A stretch of 64,000 nt of DNA from NCBI GenBank assembly GCA_034002745.1, contig JAVEZY010000011.1:11974-75973 (forward strand), read 5' to 3'. The position numbers and the translations under genes are program-made. This document shows positions 39,496 to 47,860 of this stretch, piece by piece. Positions within the stretch are counted from its first letter, which is position 1. Each line of letters starts with the position of its first letter. Source of the DNA: JAITWN01 sp034002745. GTDB lineage: Bacteria > Pseudomonadota > Gammaproteobacteria > SZUA-140. Under the pieces are notes generated by a model that saw nothing but the letters and a program-made list of their open reading frames with translations, searched no databases and was not told the DNA's origin.

Positions 39496-39568
39496 TCCGG
39501 CACAGTTTCACCACCGGTCCGGTTCCGCGCCAGTTGCGGCGCGCTCCATTCCCCTTCTTCGGGTACCC

Positions 39569-41374
39569 ATGTTCGCCACCGCAATCGTAGAGTCGCTGCG
39601 CCGGTATTCCGCGTCGCAGTTGCGCAGTGATGTGTCCGCGGGCATCACCGTGGGCGTGGTCGCCATTCCACTGTCGATGGCGCTCGCCATCGCCAGCGGG
39701 GTGCCGCCCCAGCACGGCCTCTATACGGCGATCATCGCCGGCGCGATCGTCGCGCTGTGCGGCGGTTCGCGCGTCAACATTTCGGGGCCCACGGCGGCTT
39801 TCGTCGTGGTCCTGCTGCCGGTGGTCCATCAGTTCGGACTGGGAGGACTGGTGCTCGCCGGGCTGATGTCCGGGCTGATTCTCATCGCACTCGGTGTCGC
39901 GCGCATGGGGCGCCTCATCGAGTTCGTACCCTATCCGGTGACGGTCGGATTCACCGCCGGCATCGCCGTGGTCATCGCCGTGCTGCAGATCAAGGACTTT
40001 GCCGGTCTGACCATTGCCGAGCCGGGCGACAACTTCGTCGCGCGGGTATGGGCCATCGGCGCCGCGCTGCCCACGCTGCGCTGGCAGGATACCCTCGTCG
40101 GCGTGATGACGCTGACGCTGCTCATCGCCTGGCCGCGGTTGCAGGAGCGGATGCCGGTACGGGTGCCGGGACCGCTCGCGGTGCTGGCCCTGGTCACCCT
40201 GGTCGCCTGGCTGGCGACGCTCATCATGCCCGGCTTCAGCCTCGCCACCATCGGCAGCACCTTCTCCTACAGCCTGGATGGCATTCTGCACGACGGGATC
40301 CCGGCGCTGCCGCCCATGTTGATAGCGCCCTGGGAGCTGCCCGGACCGGATGGTGCGCCGATCGGCCTGTCCTTCGGCCTGATCCACGATCTGCTCGGTC
40401 CGGCGATTACCATCGCGGCGCTGGCGGCGATCGAATCACTGCTCTGCGCGGTGATCGCCGATGGCATGGCGGGGACGCGGCACAATCCCAATGCGGAGCT
40501 GATCGGTCTCGGCATCGGCAATGTGGTGGTGCCGTTCTTCGCCGGCATCCCGGCGACCGCCGCCATCTCGCGTACCGCGACCAGCATTCGCGCCGGCGCA
40601 CGAAGCCCCATCGCCGCCATCGTGCACGCCGGCGTGGTGTTGCTCGCGGTGCTGGCGATCGCGAGCCTGCTGAACCAGGTGCCGATGGCGGCGCTGGCGG
40701 CGCTGCTGCTCACCGTCGCCTGGAACATGAGCGAGATGCGGCATGTGTTGCGCATCGTGCGCACCGCGCCCGGCAGCGATATCGCCGTGCTGATGTGCTG
40801 CTTCAGCCTGACCGTGCTGTTCGACATGACCGTGGCGGTCGCGGTCGGCATCGGTCTTGCCGCCATGCTGTTCATTCGCCAGGTGATCGAGCAGACGGGC
40901 GTCCGCGCCCTGACCAGCGGTGGTCGGACCAGGCGTCGTCGGCAACGCGAGCAGTTGCCGGAAGGGGTGGTGGTCTATGACATCGATGGGGCGCTGTTCT
41001 TCGGCGCGGCGCACAGGGCGCTGCGTGCGCTCGAGGTGCTGCCCCCGAACGCCCGGGTCGTGGTGCTGGACATGGATGATGTCTCCATGCTCGACATGAC
41101 GGCCATGATGCTGCTGCAGGAACTGCTCTCGCATCTCGGCTCGCGCGGGGCCGTGGTGATCATCGCCGGACTTCACCCGAGACTGATCCTGCAGCTGCGC
41201 CGCAGCGGCATCCGCCGGCGCCGGGGCGCGGTGGAATTCCGCAGCGATCTGTCCCGCGGTCTGGCTCGCGCGGCGGCGATGGTTGCGGGATCGCCGGAAC
41301 CATCGGAGGAGGCGCCAGGGACAGAAGAAAGAGAAGGGATGAAAGAGGAAGGCGGGGACTTGACGGATCGTTGA
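39569..41374 (+). CDS. SulP-family anion/dicarboxylate transporter with STAS domain
   Basis: A 601-aa inner-membrane transporter of the SLC26/SulP family. About 12-14 helices fill residues 20-440, with the family motif GVVAIPLSMALAIASGVPPQHGLY at the start (split here as GVVAIPLSM and GVPPQHGLYTA). A cytoplasmic STAS domain follows at about 470-560 (VLDMDDVSMLDMTAMMLL). The 25-residue acidic tail is not conserved. Substrate could be sulfate, bicarbonate or C4-dicarboxylates (DauA type); the neighbouring cysG is suggestive of sulfur metabolism but weak evidence. Confidence 0.93.
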   Translation: MFATAIVESLRRYSASQLRSDVSAGITVGVVAIPLSMALAIASGVPPQHGLYTAIIAGAIVALCGGSRVNISGPTAAFVVVLLPVVHQFGLGGLVLAGLMSGLILIALGVARMGRLIEFVPYPVTVGFTAGIAVVIAVLQIKDFAGLTIAEPGDNFVARVWAIGAALPTLRWQDTLVGVMTLTLLIAWPRLQERMPVRVPGPLAVLALVTLVAWLATLIMPGFSLATIGSTFSYSLDGILHDGIPALPPMLIAPWELPGPDGAPIGLSFGLIHDLLGPAITIAALAAIESLLCAVIADGMAGTRHNPNAELIGLGIGNVVVPFFAGIPATAAISRTATSIRAGARSPIAAIVHAGVVLLAVLAIASLLNQVPMAALAALLLTVAWNMSEMRHVLRIVRTAPGSDIAVLMCCFSLTVLFDMTVAVAVGIGLAAMLFIRQVIEQTGVRALTSGGRTRRRRQREQLPEGVVVYDIDGALFFGAAHRALRALEVLPPNARVVVLDMDDVSMLDMTAMMLLQELLSHLGSRGAVVIIAGLHPRLILQLRRSGIRRRRGAVEFRSDLSRGLARAAAMVAGSPEPSEEAPGTEEREGMKEEGGDLTDR

Positions 41375-41570
41375 CAAGTCTCCCGGCGCCCTTCCTCCGC
41401 GATGGCTCGCCCCGCTGCCGCTTGCGCTCATGCGCCAGGTCCCGCTCGCCGCTGCGCCCACCCTTCGGGCTCCGGGGGGGCTGCGCTGACCTCGCTGCGT
41501 AAAGGCATCGGGGGATTTTTTTCAGCAGCCGGTCAACCCTTTTTCCGTCAGCTTTCCTCTGGCCCGGACA

Positions 41571-44500
41571 TCAGGATGGATCGTGCGGGGAGGCAGGGGG
41601 TGGCGGCTGTCGCTCCAGTTCCGCCTCCAACTGGCGCGACACCCGTTGCGGCGAACCGGTGCGCCGGGCGATCAGCGCATAGGCGACTGGCACCATGTAC
41701 AGGGTGAAGAAGGTCGCGGCCAGCGTGCCACAGATGATCACCACGCCGACCACCAGGCGTGTTTCGGCGCCGGCGCCGGAGGACAGGATCAGCGGCAGCG
41801 CGCCGGCCGCCGTGGTCAGGCCGGTCATGACGATGGGTCTGAGCCGCAGTTCCGCCGCCTCGAGCAGCGCCTCGCGGAAGGGGCGACCCGCATCACGGAG
41901 CTGATTGGTGAATTCGACGATCAGGATGCCGTTCTTGGCCGAGAGCCCCACCAGCATGATCAGCGCGATCTGGCTGAAGATGTTCAGCGTCAGCCCGAAG
42001 GCATACAGACCCGCCAGCGCGCCGGCCATGGCGAAGGGCACGGTCAGAATGATCACCAGCGGATGAATCCAGCTTTCGAACAGCGCCGCCAGCACCAGAA
42101 ACACGACGACGAATCCGAGCAGGAAGACGAACAGCATGGATTCGCTGCTGCTGCGGAAATCGCGCGACTGGCCCTTGTACGAGATGACGACGGATTCTGG
42201 CAGGTGCTCGCGGGCGAGCGCGTCGAGGTAGTCGAGCGCATCACCGAGGGACAGTCCCGACGCCAGGTTGGCATCGATGGTGATGGCACGCACGCGATCG
42301 AAGCGATTCAGCCGCTGCGCGTCGGCGAACTCATCGAGCTGCACCAGGCTTGCCAGCGGCACCAGGGCGCCGCTCTGGCGTGAGCGCACGTAGATGTTCT
42401 CCAGGTCGGTGCGGGTGCGCTGCAGCTCGCGTTCGCCCTCGAGAATGACATCGTATTCCTCACCCTGATCGATATAGGTGGTGACGCGACGCGAAGCCAG
42501 CATGGTTTCCAGGGTGCGCCCGATGCTGTCCACCGTTACACCGAGATCCGCCGCGCGATCGTAGTCGATGGTGATGCCGATCTGAGGCTTGGTCTCGTTG
42601 TAATCCCAGCCGATGGCCTGCAGGCCAGGATTGTTCTCGGCGATGCGGTCGAGAAGGATGTCGCGCCATTCGGCCAGTTGTTCGTAGCTGCCCCCGCCGA
42701 GCACGAACTGTACAGGCTTGCGGGTGCGGGGCTGAAATCCCTGACGCATGATCACCGACACCCGAACGCCGGGCAGCTGGGCGAGCTCGCGGTCGATCTC
42801 GTCCATGATCTGCCTGGCGGGCCGGCGCTTGTCCCACTCGTCCAACACCACGGTGGCGTTGCCGACGTTGAAGATCTCTGCGTTGCCGAACGCCGCGGGC
42901 GCGCGCACCAGCAGCTGCGTCGCCTCGCCGGATTCCACATAGGGCAGGAGCCGGCGCTCGATCTCGTCCATGTGGGTGCGCAGGTATTCGTACGACGACC
43001 CCTCCGGCGCCTCGACGCGCACGAAGAAGGCACCGCGATCCTCGCTGGGCAGATATTCCTGCGGGATTTCACGCAGGAGCCAGAGCGCGCTCGCGATCAC
43101 CAGTCCCAGGACGATGAGCGGAAGCCAGGCATGGCGCAGCGAGCCAAGCAGCGTGTAACGGTAGCCGCGGCGCGCAAACGCGAACAGCACATCGACCCAG
43201 TGCGCCGGACCGCTGCGCTCGGGTGGCTGCAGGATGCGCGACGCGATCATCGGTGACAGGCTCAGCGCCACTACCGCCGACACGGCGACCGCTGCGGCAA
43301 GCGTGATCGCGAATTCCTGGAACAGCCTGCCGACGTCGCCCTGCAGGAAACCGATGGGCACGAAGACGGCAATCAGCACCACGGTCGTGGCGATGACCGC
43401 GAAGCCAACCTGGCGGGTGCCGCGAAATGCCGCCACCAGGCGTGTCTCGCGGTACTGCTCCATACGGCGGTGGATGTTTTCCAGCACGACGATGGCGTCA
43501 TCCACCACCAGACCGATCGCCAGGATGAGGGCGAGAAGGGTGAGGATGTTGACCGAAAAGCCGAGCGCGTAGAGTACCGTGAAGGTGGCGATCAGCGACA
43601 CCGGTACGGTCACCGCCGGCACCAGCGTAGCGCGGGCGCTGCCGAGGAACAGGTAGATCACCAGGATGACCATGGCGATGGCCACGGCCATCGTCCAGTA
43701 CACCTCGTGGACGGCGCCTTCGATGAATACCGAGGAATCGTAGCTCGAGGTGATCGACATGCCTTCGGGCAGCGTGGCGTTGATCCGCTCCGCTTCCGCG
43801 CGCACTGCGCGCGCCACCTCCAGCGTGTTGGCGGTCGATTGCTTCACGATGCCGATGCCGATCCGTGGCAGACCATTGCCGCGGAATGAGATGCGATCCT
43901 CGGCGGTGCCGCGCTCGACGCGCGCCACGTCGCCGATGCGCACCAGATAGCCGTCCGCGCCGCGACCGATGACGATGCGCGCGAAATCCTCCGCTGTCTG
44001 GAAGCTGCGCTGCAGGCGGAGGGTGAACTGGCGGCTGCTCGAGTCGATGCTGCCGGCTGGCAGCTCGACGTTCTCGGCGCGCAGGGCGTCCTCGACTTCG
44101 GTGATGGTGAGTCCGCGCGCCGCCAGCGCGTGCCGGTCCAGCCAGACGCGCATGGCATAGATCTGTTCGCCGCCGATGCGCGCCCGGGCGACGCCGCGCT
44201 GTGTCGAGAAACGATCGACGAGGTAGCGCCGGGCATAATCGGACAGCTCCGGTACGGTCATCCGGTCGCTCGACAGACTGAGCCACATGATGACGTCCTC
44301 GTTGCTGTCGACCTTGCGGATCTCGGGCGCGTCGGCCTCGTCGGGAAGATCGCCGAGGATGCCCGATACGCGGTCGCGCACATCATTGGCGGCGGCGTCG
44401 ATGTCGCGATCGACCTCGAACTCGATGGTCACCACCGAGCGCCCGTCCTCGCTCACCGACTCGACGAAGCGCATGCCCTCGATGCCGGCGATGCGATCCT

Positions 44501-44702
44501 CGATGAGTTGCGTGATGGTGTTCTCGACCACCACGGCCGCGGCGCCCGGATAACTGACATCGATCGAGACCACCGGAGAATCGACGTCCGGATATTCGCG
44601 CAGCGCCAGCCGGTCGAACGCCATCAGGCCGAAGACGATCAGAAGCAGCGACAGTACGGTGGCGAACACCGGCCGCCGGATGGAGACATCCGACAGGATC
44701 AC
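41571..44702 (-). CDS. RND efflux pump inner-membrane transporter (HAE1 type)
   Basis: A 1043-aa proton-driven exporter. Twelve helices flank two large periplasmic domains, with the proton-relay Asp-Asp pair in helix 4 (IGLVVDDAIVVLENI, about residue 405). The N-terminus MSDVSIRRPVFA-like (ILSDVSIRRPVF) and the duplicated second half (FSQIALIMLVGLSAKNGILIVEF) are typical of the multidrug (MexF/MdtC-like) branch rather than the CusA metal branch, whose Met pathway was not seen. Coupled to the adaptor gene by a 4-base overlap. No outer-membrane factor gene accompanies it. Confidence 0.95.
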   Translation of the reverse strand: MILSDVSIRRPVFATVLSLLLIVFGLMAFDRLALREYPDVDSPVVSIDVSYPGAAAVVVENTITQLIEDRIAGIEGMRFVESVSEDGRSVVTIEFEVDRDIDAAANDVRDRVSGILGDLPDEADAPEIRKVDSNEDVIMWLSLSSDRMTVPELSDYARRYLVDRFSTQRGVARARIGGEQIYAMRVWLDRHALAARGLTITEVEDALRAENVELPAGSIDSSSRQFTLRLQRSFQTAEDFARIVIGRGADGYLVRIGDVARVERGTAEDRISFRGNGLPRIGIGIVKQSTANTLEVARAVRAEAERINATLPEGMSITSSYDSSVFIEGAVHEVYWTMAVAIAMVILVIYLFLGSARATLVPAVTVPVSLIATFTVLYALGFSVNILTLLALILAIGLVVDDAIVVLENIHRRMEQYRETRLVAAFRGTRQVGFAVIATTVVLIAVFVPIGFLQGDVGRLFQEFAITLAAAVAVSAVVALSLSPMIASRILQPPERSGPAHWVDVLFAFARRGYRYTLLGSLRHAWLPLIVLGLVIASALWLLREIPQEYLPSEDRGAFFVRVEAPEGSSYEYLRTHMDEIERRLLPYVESGEATQLLVRAPAAFGNAEIFNVGNATVVLDEWDKRRPARQIMDEIDRELAQLPGVRVSVIMRQGFQPRTRKPVQFVLGGGSYEQLAEWRDILLDRIAENNPGLQAIGWDYNETKPQIGITIDYDRAADLGVTVDSIGRTLETMLASRRVTTYIDQGEEYDVILEGERELQRTRTDLENIYVRSRQSGALVPLASLVQLDEFADAQRLNRFDRVRAITIDANLASGLSLGDALDYLDALAREHLPESVVISYKGQSRDFRSSSESMLFVFLLGFVVVFLVLAALFESWIHPLVIILTVPFAMAGALAGLYAFGLTLNIFSQIALIMLVGLSAKNGILIVEFTNQLRDAGRPFREALLEAAELRLRPIVMTGLTTAAGALPLILSSGAGAETRLVVGVVIICGTLAATFFTLYMVPVAYALIARRTGSPQRVSRQLEAELERQPPPPASPHDPS

Positions 44703-45760
44703 TGCCCGAGGCTCCGCAGCAACTCCGCCAGCGGGATGGTGCCGTCGTCGACGGCGACGACCCGCACGGGATCCCCGTCGCGCGCGCGCGTGGTGCCGTG
44801 GACGATGATCTGGTCGCCGGCCTCGACGCCCTCGCGGATCTCCACTTCACCCGGACGACGGGCGCCGATGCGGATCTCCCGCCGTTCGGCGCGGTTCCCC
44901 GTGACCACCAGGACATAGTGACGCTCGCCGAGCTGCAGCAGGGTCTCCTCGGGCAGTCTGACGCTGCGGCGCGGATTCTTCGACAGCGCGACTTCCATCA
45001 GCAGGCCGGGGCGGAGCACGCGGTCCGGATTGGGAAGATGCGCGCGGATGCGTATCGAACGGGTGACCGGATCGACGCGGCTGTCGATCACGGCGACCTC
45101 GCCCTCGAAGGTCCGGCCCGAAAGCGCGGGGGCCCTGGCCACGATGCGCAATCCTGGGCGCAGCGCTTCGAGGAAGGTGGCCGGGACCGTGAATTCAAGT
45201 TTCATCACCCGGTCGTCGTCGAGCGTGGTGATGATGTCGCCCGGTTCGACCAGCGCCCCAACGCTGATGTTGCGCAGGCCAAGGACGCCGGCAAAGGGAG
45301 CGCGCAGCGTGCGATCGGAGAGGCGGGCTTCCAGGGACCGTACGCGGGCCTGTCCGGCTTCCCACTCGCGCTGTCGTTCGTCCACCAGGGAGAGTGCCGC
45401 CTGGCCCTGGGCCTGCAGCGTCTTGAGTCGCTCGTACTGGCGCTGCGCCTCGGCGGACAGCACCCGTGCCTCTTCCAGCAATGCGCGCTCTTCGCGGTCG
45501 TTCAGTTCGACCAGCACCTGTCCGGCCGGGACCCGATCGCCATCATCGAAGTGAATGGCGGCGACCGTCTCGGTGACGGTGGAGGACACGGTGACCGATT
45601 CGAAGGCGAGCAGGGTGCCCAGCGCCTCCACGCGATCCTCGAATGGAGCGAGTCGCGCCTCGGTCACGATGACGGGAATGGCATCCTCACCCGCGGCGGC
45701 AGGCAAGCGGATAAGCAGGATCAGCATTGCTGCTGCGATCAGCATGAAGCGGCTGCCCAC
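44699..45760 (-). CDS. RND efflux periplasmic adaptor (membrane fusion protein)
   Basis: A 353-aa adaptor bridging the RND pump and an outer-membrane channel. I start it at a GTG at 45760, because AGGAG lies six bases upstream; the ATG at 45745 has no ribosome site. A signal peptide (about 1-25) without a lipobox Cys precedes the barrel-sandwich hybrid (VTETVAAIHFDDGDRVPAGQVLVELN), an alpha-hairpin (about 95-145) and the beta-barrel domain. Overlaps the pump gene by ATGA. Confidence 0.93.
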   Translation of the reverse strand: MGSRFMLIAAAMLILLIRLPAAAGEDAIPVIVTEARLAPFEDRVEALGTLLAFESVTVSSTVTETVAAIHFDDGDRVPAGQVLVELNDREERALLEEARVLSAEAQRQYERLKTLQAQGQAALSLVDERQREWEAGQARVRSLEARLSDRTLRAPFAGVLGLRNISVGALVEPGDIITTLDDDRVMKLEFTVPATFLEALRPGLRIVARAPALSGRTFEGEVAVIDSRVDPVTRSIRIRAHLPNPDRVLRPGLLMEVALSKNPRRSVRLPEETLLQLGERHYVLVVTGNRAERREIRIGARRPGEVEIREGVEAGDQIIVHGTTRARDGDPVRVVAVDDGTIPLAELLRSLGQ

Positions 45761-45954
45761 GACGCTCTCCTGGAGATTGATGATTTGGCCTGTTATCGAC
45801 CGTGCGGACACGTTCTTGCTATGCAGGATCCCGCGACACTAGCAGAGGTGGCGGAGGTGGACAACCGCTTGGGGGTCGCGCGGCGTCAGGTGGCGGCGCG
45901 TCGGCACCGCCGCCACCCGCGAAGCGTCGTTCGCGGATGGTGCGGGCCGGAACA

Positions 45955-46218
45955 TCAGTGGGAGTGGTCGTGCGGTTCCTGCTCGTGACCCGGATGAGCG
46001 TGCTGGTGTTCGTTCAACTCACTCTTGTCATGGGAATGGCCATGGCCGGCATCGTCGTCATGGCTATGCGAATGGCTGTGCGCGTGCGCATGATCGTGCG
46101 CATGCACATGCTGGTGCGGGTGCGCGTGACGGGTGCCATCGGCATGGGCATGGTCGTGCTCGTGATCGTGCTTGTGCTCGTGGCCATGTTCATGCTCGTG
46201 ATCGTGATCGCCTTTCAT
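45955..46218 (-). CDS. Histidine-rich small protein (33 His in 87 residues)
   Basis: An 87-aa protein made almost entirely of alternating His and Asp/Glu/Ala/Ser (HDHEHEHGHEHKHDHEH and HAHAHSHSHSH blocks), ending HDHSH, with no Cys and no signal peptide or membrane segment. GAGGAG lies 7 bases before the ATG, which supports real expression. Such composition is known from nickel/zinc-storage proteins (Hpn of Helicobacter) and metallochaperone tails, so a cytoplasmic divalent-metal store or buffer is inferred. The nearest downstream genes on the same strand are the RND adaptor and pump, 194 bases on; the 68-aa gene upstream is 48 bases away. Confidence 0.75.
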   Translation of the reverse strand: MKGDHDHEHEHGHEHKHDHEHDHAHADGTRHAHPHQHVHAHDHAHAHSHSHSHDDDAGHGHSHDKSELNEHQHAHPGHEQEPHDHSH

Positions 46219-46266
46219 GCGTCTTCTCCTCGGGTTGGTTGATGATTGCCGGTGATGTCGCGCTGT

Positions 46267-46473
46267 TCAACGCTTGCGCAGGAACTTCGCCTTCCGTAGA
46301 GGAATGACGCGCCCGTCGCAGGAGGGCAGGAACGGCCCCTGTCCGGTGGCGGACCGGAAGGATTCGTGCTCTGCCGAACGAACCCGCCCCTTTGATCGGC
46401 CAGCCGGGTCGGCATCTGAAGTCGGGGGCGGAAAAAAGCGCTGGAGAAAGCGCCCGAACGGAGACTGTCTCAT
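46267..46473 (-). CDS. Small basic protein of unknown function
   Basis: A 68-aa frame with a very good ribosome site (GGGAGGG, seven bases before the ATG) and a good promoter just upstream (46503-46531). The N-terminus is amphipathic and aromatic (FGRFLQRFFPPP), the middle hydrophilic, the C-terminus strongly basic (RKAKFLRKR). No recognised domain. It probably shares a transcript with the His-rich gene 48 bases downstream. Confidence 0.5.
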   Translation of the reverse strand: MRQSPFGRFLQRFFPPPTSDADPAGRSKGRVRSAEHESFRSATGQGPFLPSCDGRVIPLRKAKFLRKR

Positions 46474-46502
46474 AGGTATCCCTCCCTTGAGGTGGCTCGT
46501 GG

Positions 46503-46531
46503 AGCATAACGCCATCGGTGGGAGGAATCAA
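46503..46531 (-). promoter_or_regulatory. Sigma-70-type promoter for the 68-aa/His-rich genes
   Basis: Read on the minus strand: TTGATT (46531-46526), a 17-base spacer, then TATGCT (46508-46503), 30 bases before the 68-aa start codon. No operator-like repeat was recognised beside it. Confidence 0.5.
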
Positions 46532-46609
46532 CAAGAATACCTACCGTTGCTCGGTCGCGGAAACGCGGACTGCACGGGGGAGAGTCCACAAGGGCTACAA
46601 CAGGGGACC

Positions 46610-46643
46610 GGAAGGGACTGTCCCCTGTGGGACTGTCCCTTCC
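46610..46643. repeat. REP-like 34-base hairpin with GGGACTGTCCC cores
   Basis: A near-perfect hairpin: 9-bp arm GGAAGGGAC/GTCCCTTCC, a single T-T mismatch, a further 5 bp GTCCC/GGGAC, and a 4-base loop. Each side contains GGGACTGTCCC, itself a palindrome with a central mismatch. It lies between the BI-1 terminator and the 68-aa gene. Compositionally like REP/BIME units; the GGGTCAGACCC element at 12.0 kb may be of the same kind. Confidence 0.55.
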
Positions 46644-46656
46644 AGTCCCTCCCGCG

Positions 46657-46687
46657 GAAAAAAGAAAGGCCCCGGTGAGGGGCCTTT
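46657..46687 (-). terminator. Intrinsic terminator of the BI-1 gene
   Basis: A 9-bp stem AAAGGCCCC/GGGGCCTTT with a 5-base loop, followed on the minus strand by TTTCTTTTTT. It lies 23 bases after the BI-1 stop codon. Confidence 0.85.
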
Positions 46688-46709
46688 CGGAGGCGTGCGC
46701 CGTGCGTGC

Positions 46710-47378
46710 TCAGTCTTCGCCGTTGAAGGCGCCAAGCAGGTGCAGCAGGCTGGTGAACAGATTGTAGATGCTGACGTAGAGCGACACGGTGGCCAGGATG
46801 TAGTTGGATTCGCCACCATGGACCAGCTGGCTGGTCTGCCACAGGATGTAACCCGACATCAGCAGCACGAACATCGCCGACATCGCCAGGCTCACGGCGG
46901 GCAGGGAGAAGATCACTGCCGCCAGCGCGCCGAGGAAGGCCACCAGGATGCCGACGAAAAGGAAGCCGCCGAGGAAGCTGAAATCCTTGCGCGTGGTCAG
47001 CGCGTAGGCCGACAGCCCGAGGAAGATGATCCCGGTGCCGCCGAGGGCGGTCATCACCAGCTGGCTGCCATTGGGCAGGGCCAGATAGGCGCTCAGGATG
47101 GGGCCGAGGGTGAACCCCATGAAGCCGGTCAGGGCGAACACGGCCGCCAGACCCCAGGCGCTGTTCTGCAGCTTGTGGGTGAGGAACAGCAGTCCGAAAT
47201 ACCCTACCAGGGTAATGATCAGACCCGGATGCGGCAGCTTGAGCGCCATCGAGAGGCCCGCGGTCAGGGCGCTGAATATCAGTGTCATCGACAGCAGGGC
47301 GTAGGTGTTGCGGATCAGCCGGTTCTCACTCAGGACCGAAGCTGGTGCGCGCGCGATCGAGCTCTGCGGCAAATTCAT
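46710..47378 (-). CDS. Bax inhibitor-1 family membrane protein (YccA-like)
   Basis: A 222-aa inner-membrane protein with seven hydrophobic helices and the family hallmarks NTYALLSMTLIFSALTAG, TGFMGFTLGPIL and the C-terminal ...YLYVSIYNLFTSLLHLL-type motif (VSLYVSIYNLFTSLLHLLG). In E. coli the homologue YccA modulates FtsH protease, whose HflKC partners are encoded 4 kb away here. Calcium or proton leak activity is reported for other family members. Confidence 0.94.
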   Translation of the reverse strand: MNLPQSSIARAPASVLSENRLIRNTYALLSMTLIFSALTAGLSMALKLPHPGLIITLVGYFGLLFLTHKLQNSAWGLAAVFALTGFMGFTLGPILSAYLALPNGSQLVMTALGGTGIIFLGLSAYALTTRKDFSFLGGFLFVGILVAFLGALAAVIFSLPAVSLAMSAMFVLLMSGYILWQTSQLVHGGESNYILATVSLYVSIYNLFTSLLHLLGAFNGED

Positions 47379-47483
47379 GGGTCGTCAGACTCCTTGTTGA
47401 AAAAATACTGGAGTGAATATATAGGTCATATCGCGAGGATACAAGCCAGGCAGGCGGCGGATGCCGCGAGGCGGCGCATGCGG

Positions 47484-47489
47484 TAGAAT
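47484..47489 (+). promoter_or_regulatory. -10 box and GC-rich discriminator of the tRNA-Ser promoter
   Basis: TAGAAT, 28 bases before the tRNA, is followed by GCCGCGCGGGG, a GC-rich discriminator of the kind that makes stable-RNA promoters sensitive to ppGpp. No good -35 was recognised. Confidence 0.4.
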
Positions 47490-47516
47490 GCCGCGCGGGG
47501 ACAATTTCCTGTCTCA

Positions 47517-47604
47517 GGAAGAGTGGCCGAGCGGTTGAAGGCACCGGTCTTGAAAACCGGCAATGGGCAACCATTCGTGGGTTCGAATCCCACCTCTTCC
47601 GCCA
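47517..47604 (+). tRNA. tRNA-Ser (anticodon UGA)
   Basis: An 88-base class II tRNA with encoded CCA. Acceptor GGAAGAG/CTCTTCC pairs perfectly; the anticodon stem CCGGT/ACCGG holds loop CTTGAAA with anticodon TGA; a long variable arm follows, and the T-arm GTGGG-TTCGAAT-CCCAC is intact. Reads UCA and, with wobble modification, other UCN codons. A36 makes it a MiaA substrate (i6A37), and miaA lies just downstream. Confidence 0.97.
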
Positions 47605-47705
47605 GATTGGCTGCTGGCAGACGTCGATGCAATGGAGTCCGGCGACACCCCAAGGTACCCCGGCGCGCGCCGCCGACTTCAGATGCTCCGGTCTCCCCGA
47701 CCGCC

Positions 47706-47798
47706 TCAGGCGGCCAGGAAGATTCCCATGATCACCCAGCCCGTAAACAGGGCGATCAGTCCAAACACCACGTAGTACAGCGGGTTGTATCTCATCAT
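47706..47798 (-). CDS. Predicted 29-30 aa single-helix membrane peptide
   Basis: An uninterrupted 31-codon frame beginning with two successive ATGs (47798 and 47795) behind GGAGGT. It encodes a short polar start (MRYNPLYY) and one hydrophobic helix (about residues 8-29, VVFGLIALFTGWVIMGIF), ending Ala-Ala. A small hairpin (CCGCC-TCA-GGCGG) spans its stop. It is antisense to nothing and fills the tRNA-miaA gap. Function unknown; small membrane peptides of this size often bind and modulate larger membrane proteins. Confidence 0.5.
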   Translation of the reverse strand: MMRYNPLYYVVFGLIALFTGWVIMGIFLAA

Positions 47799-47860
47799 GA
47801 CCTCCATGCCAGTCCCTGGCCACGCTGTTTCCACCTGGATCTGAAATGGGGGCGGAAGGT

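Noticed and set aside
41375..41570. Possible terminator after the SulP gene (GGGGGATTTTTTT near 41510-41522).
   Set aside because: The T-run is not preceded by a stem that pairs.
45955..46218. The periodic GTG/ATG-rich stretch as a DNA tandem repeat or CRISPR-like array.
   Set aside because: Periodicity is the codon pattern of His-Asp/Glu dipeptides; there are no identical repeats with unique spacers, and a ribosome site and start codon fit a gene.
46518..47486. A 322-codon plus-strand frame over the BI-1 gene.
   Set aside because: It crosses a terminator and the REP-like hairpin and is antisense to a clear seven-helix protein with its own terminator.
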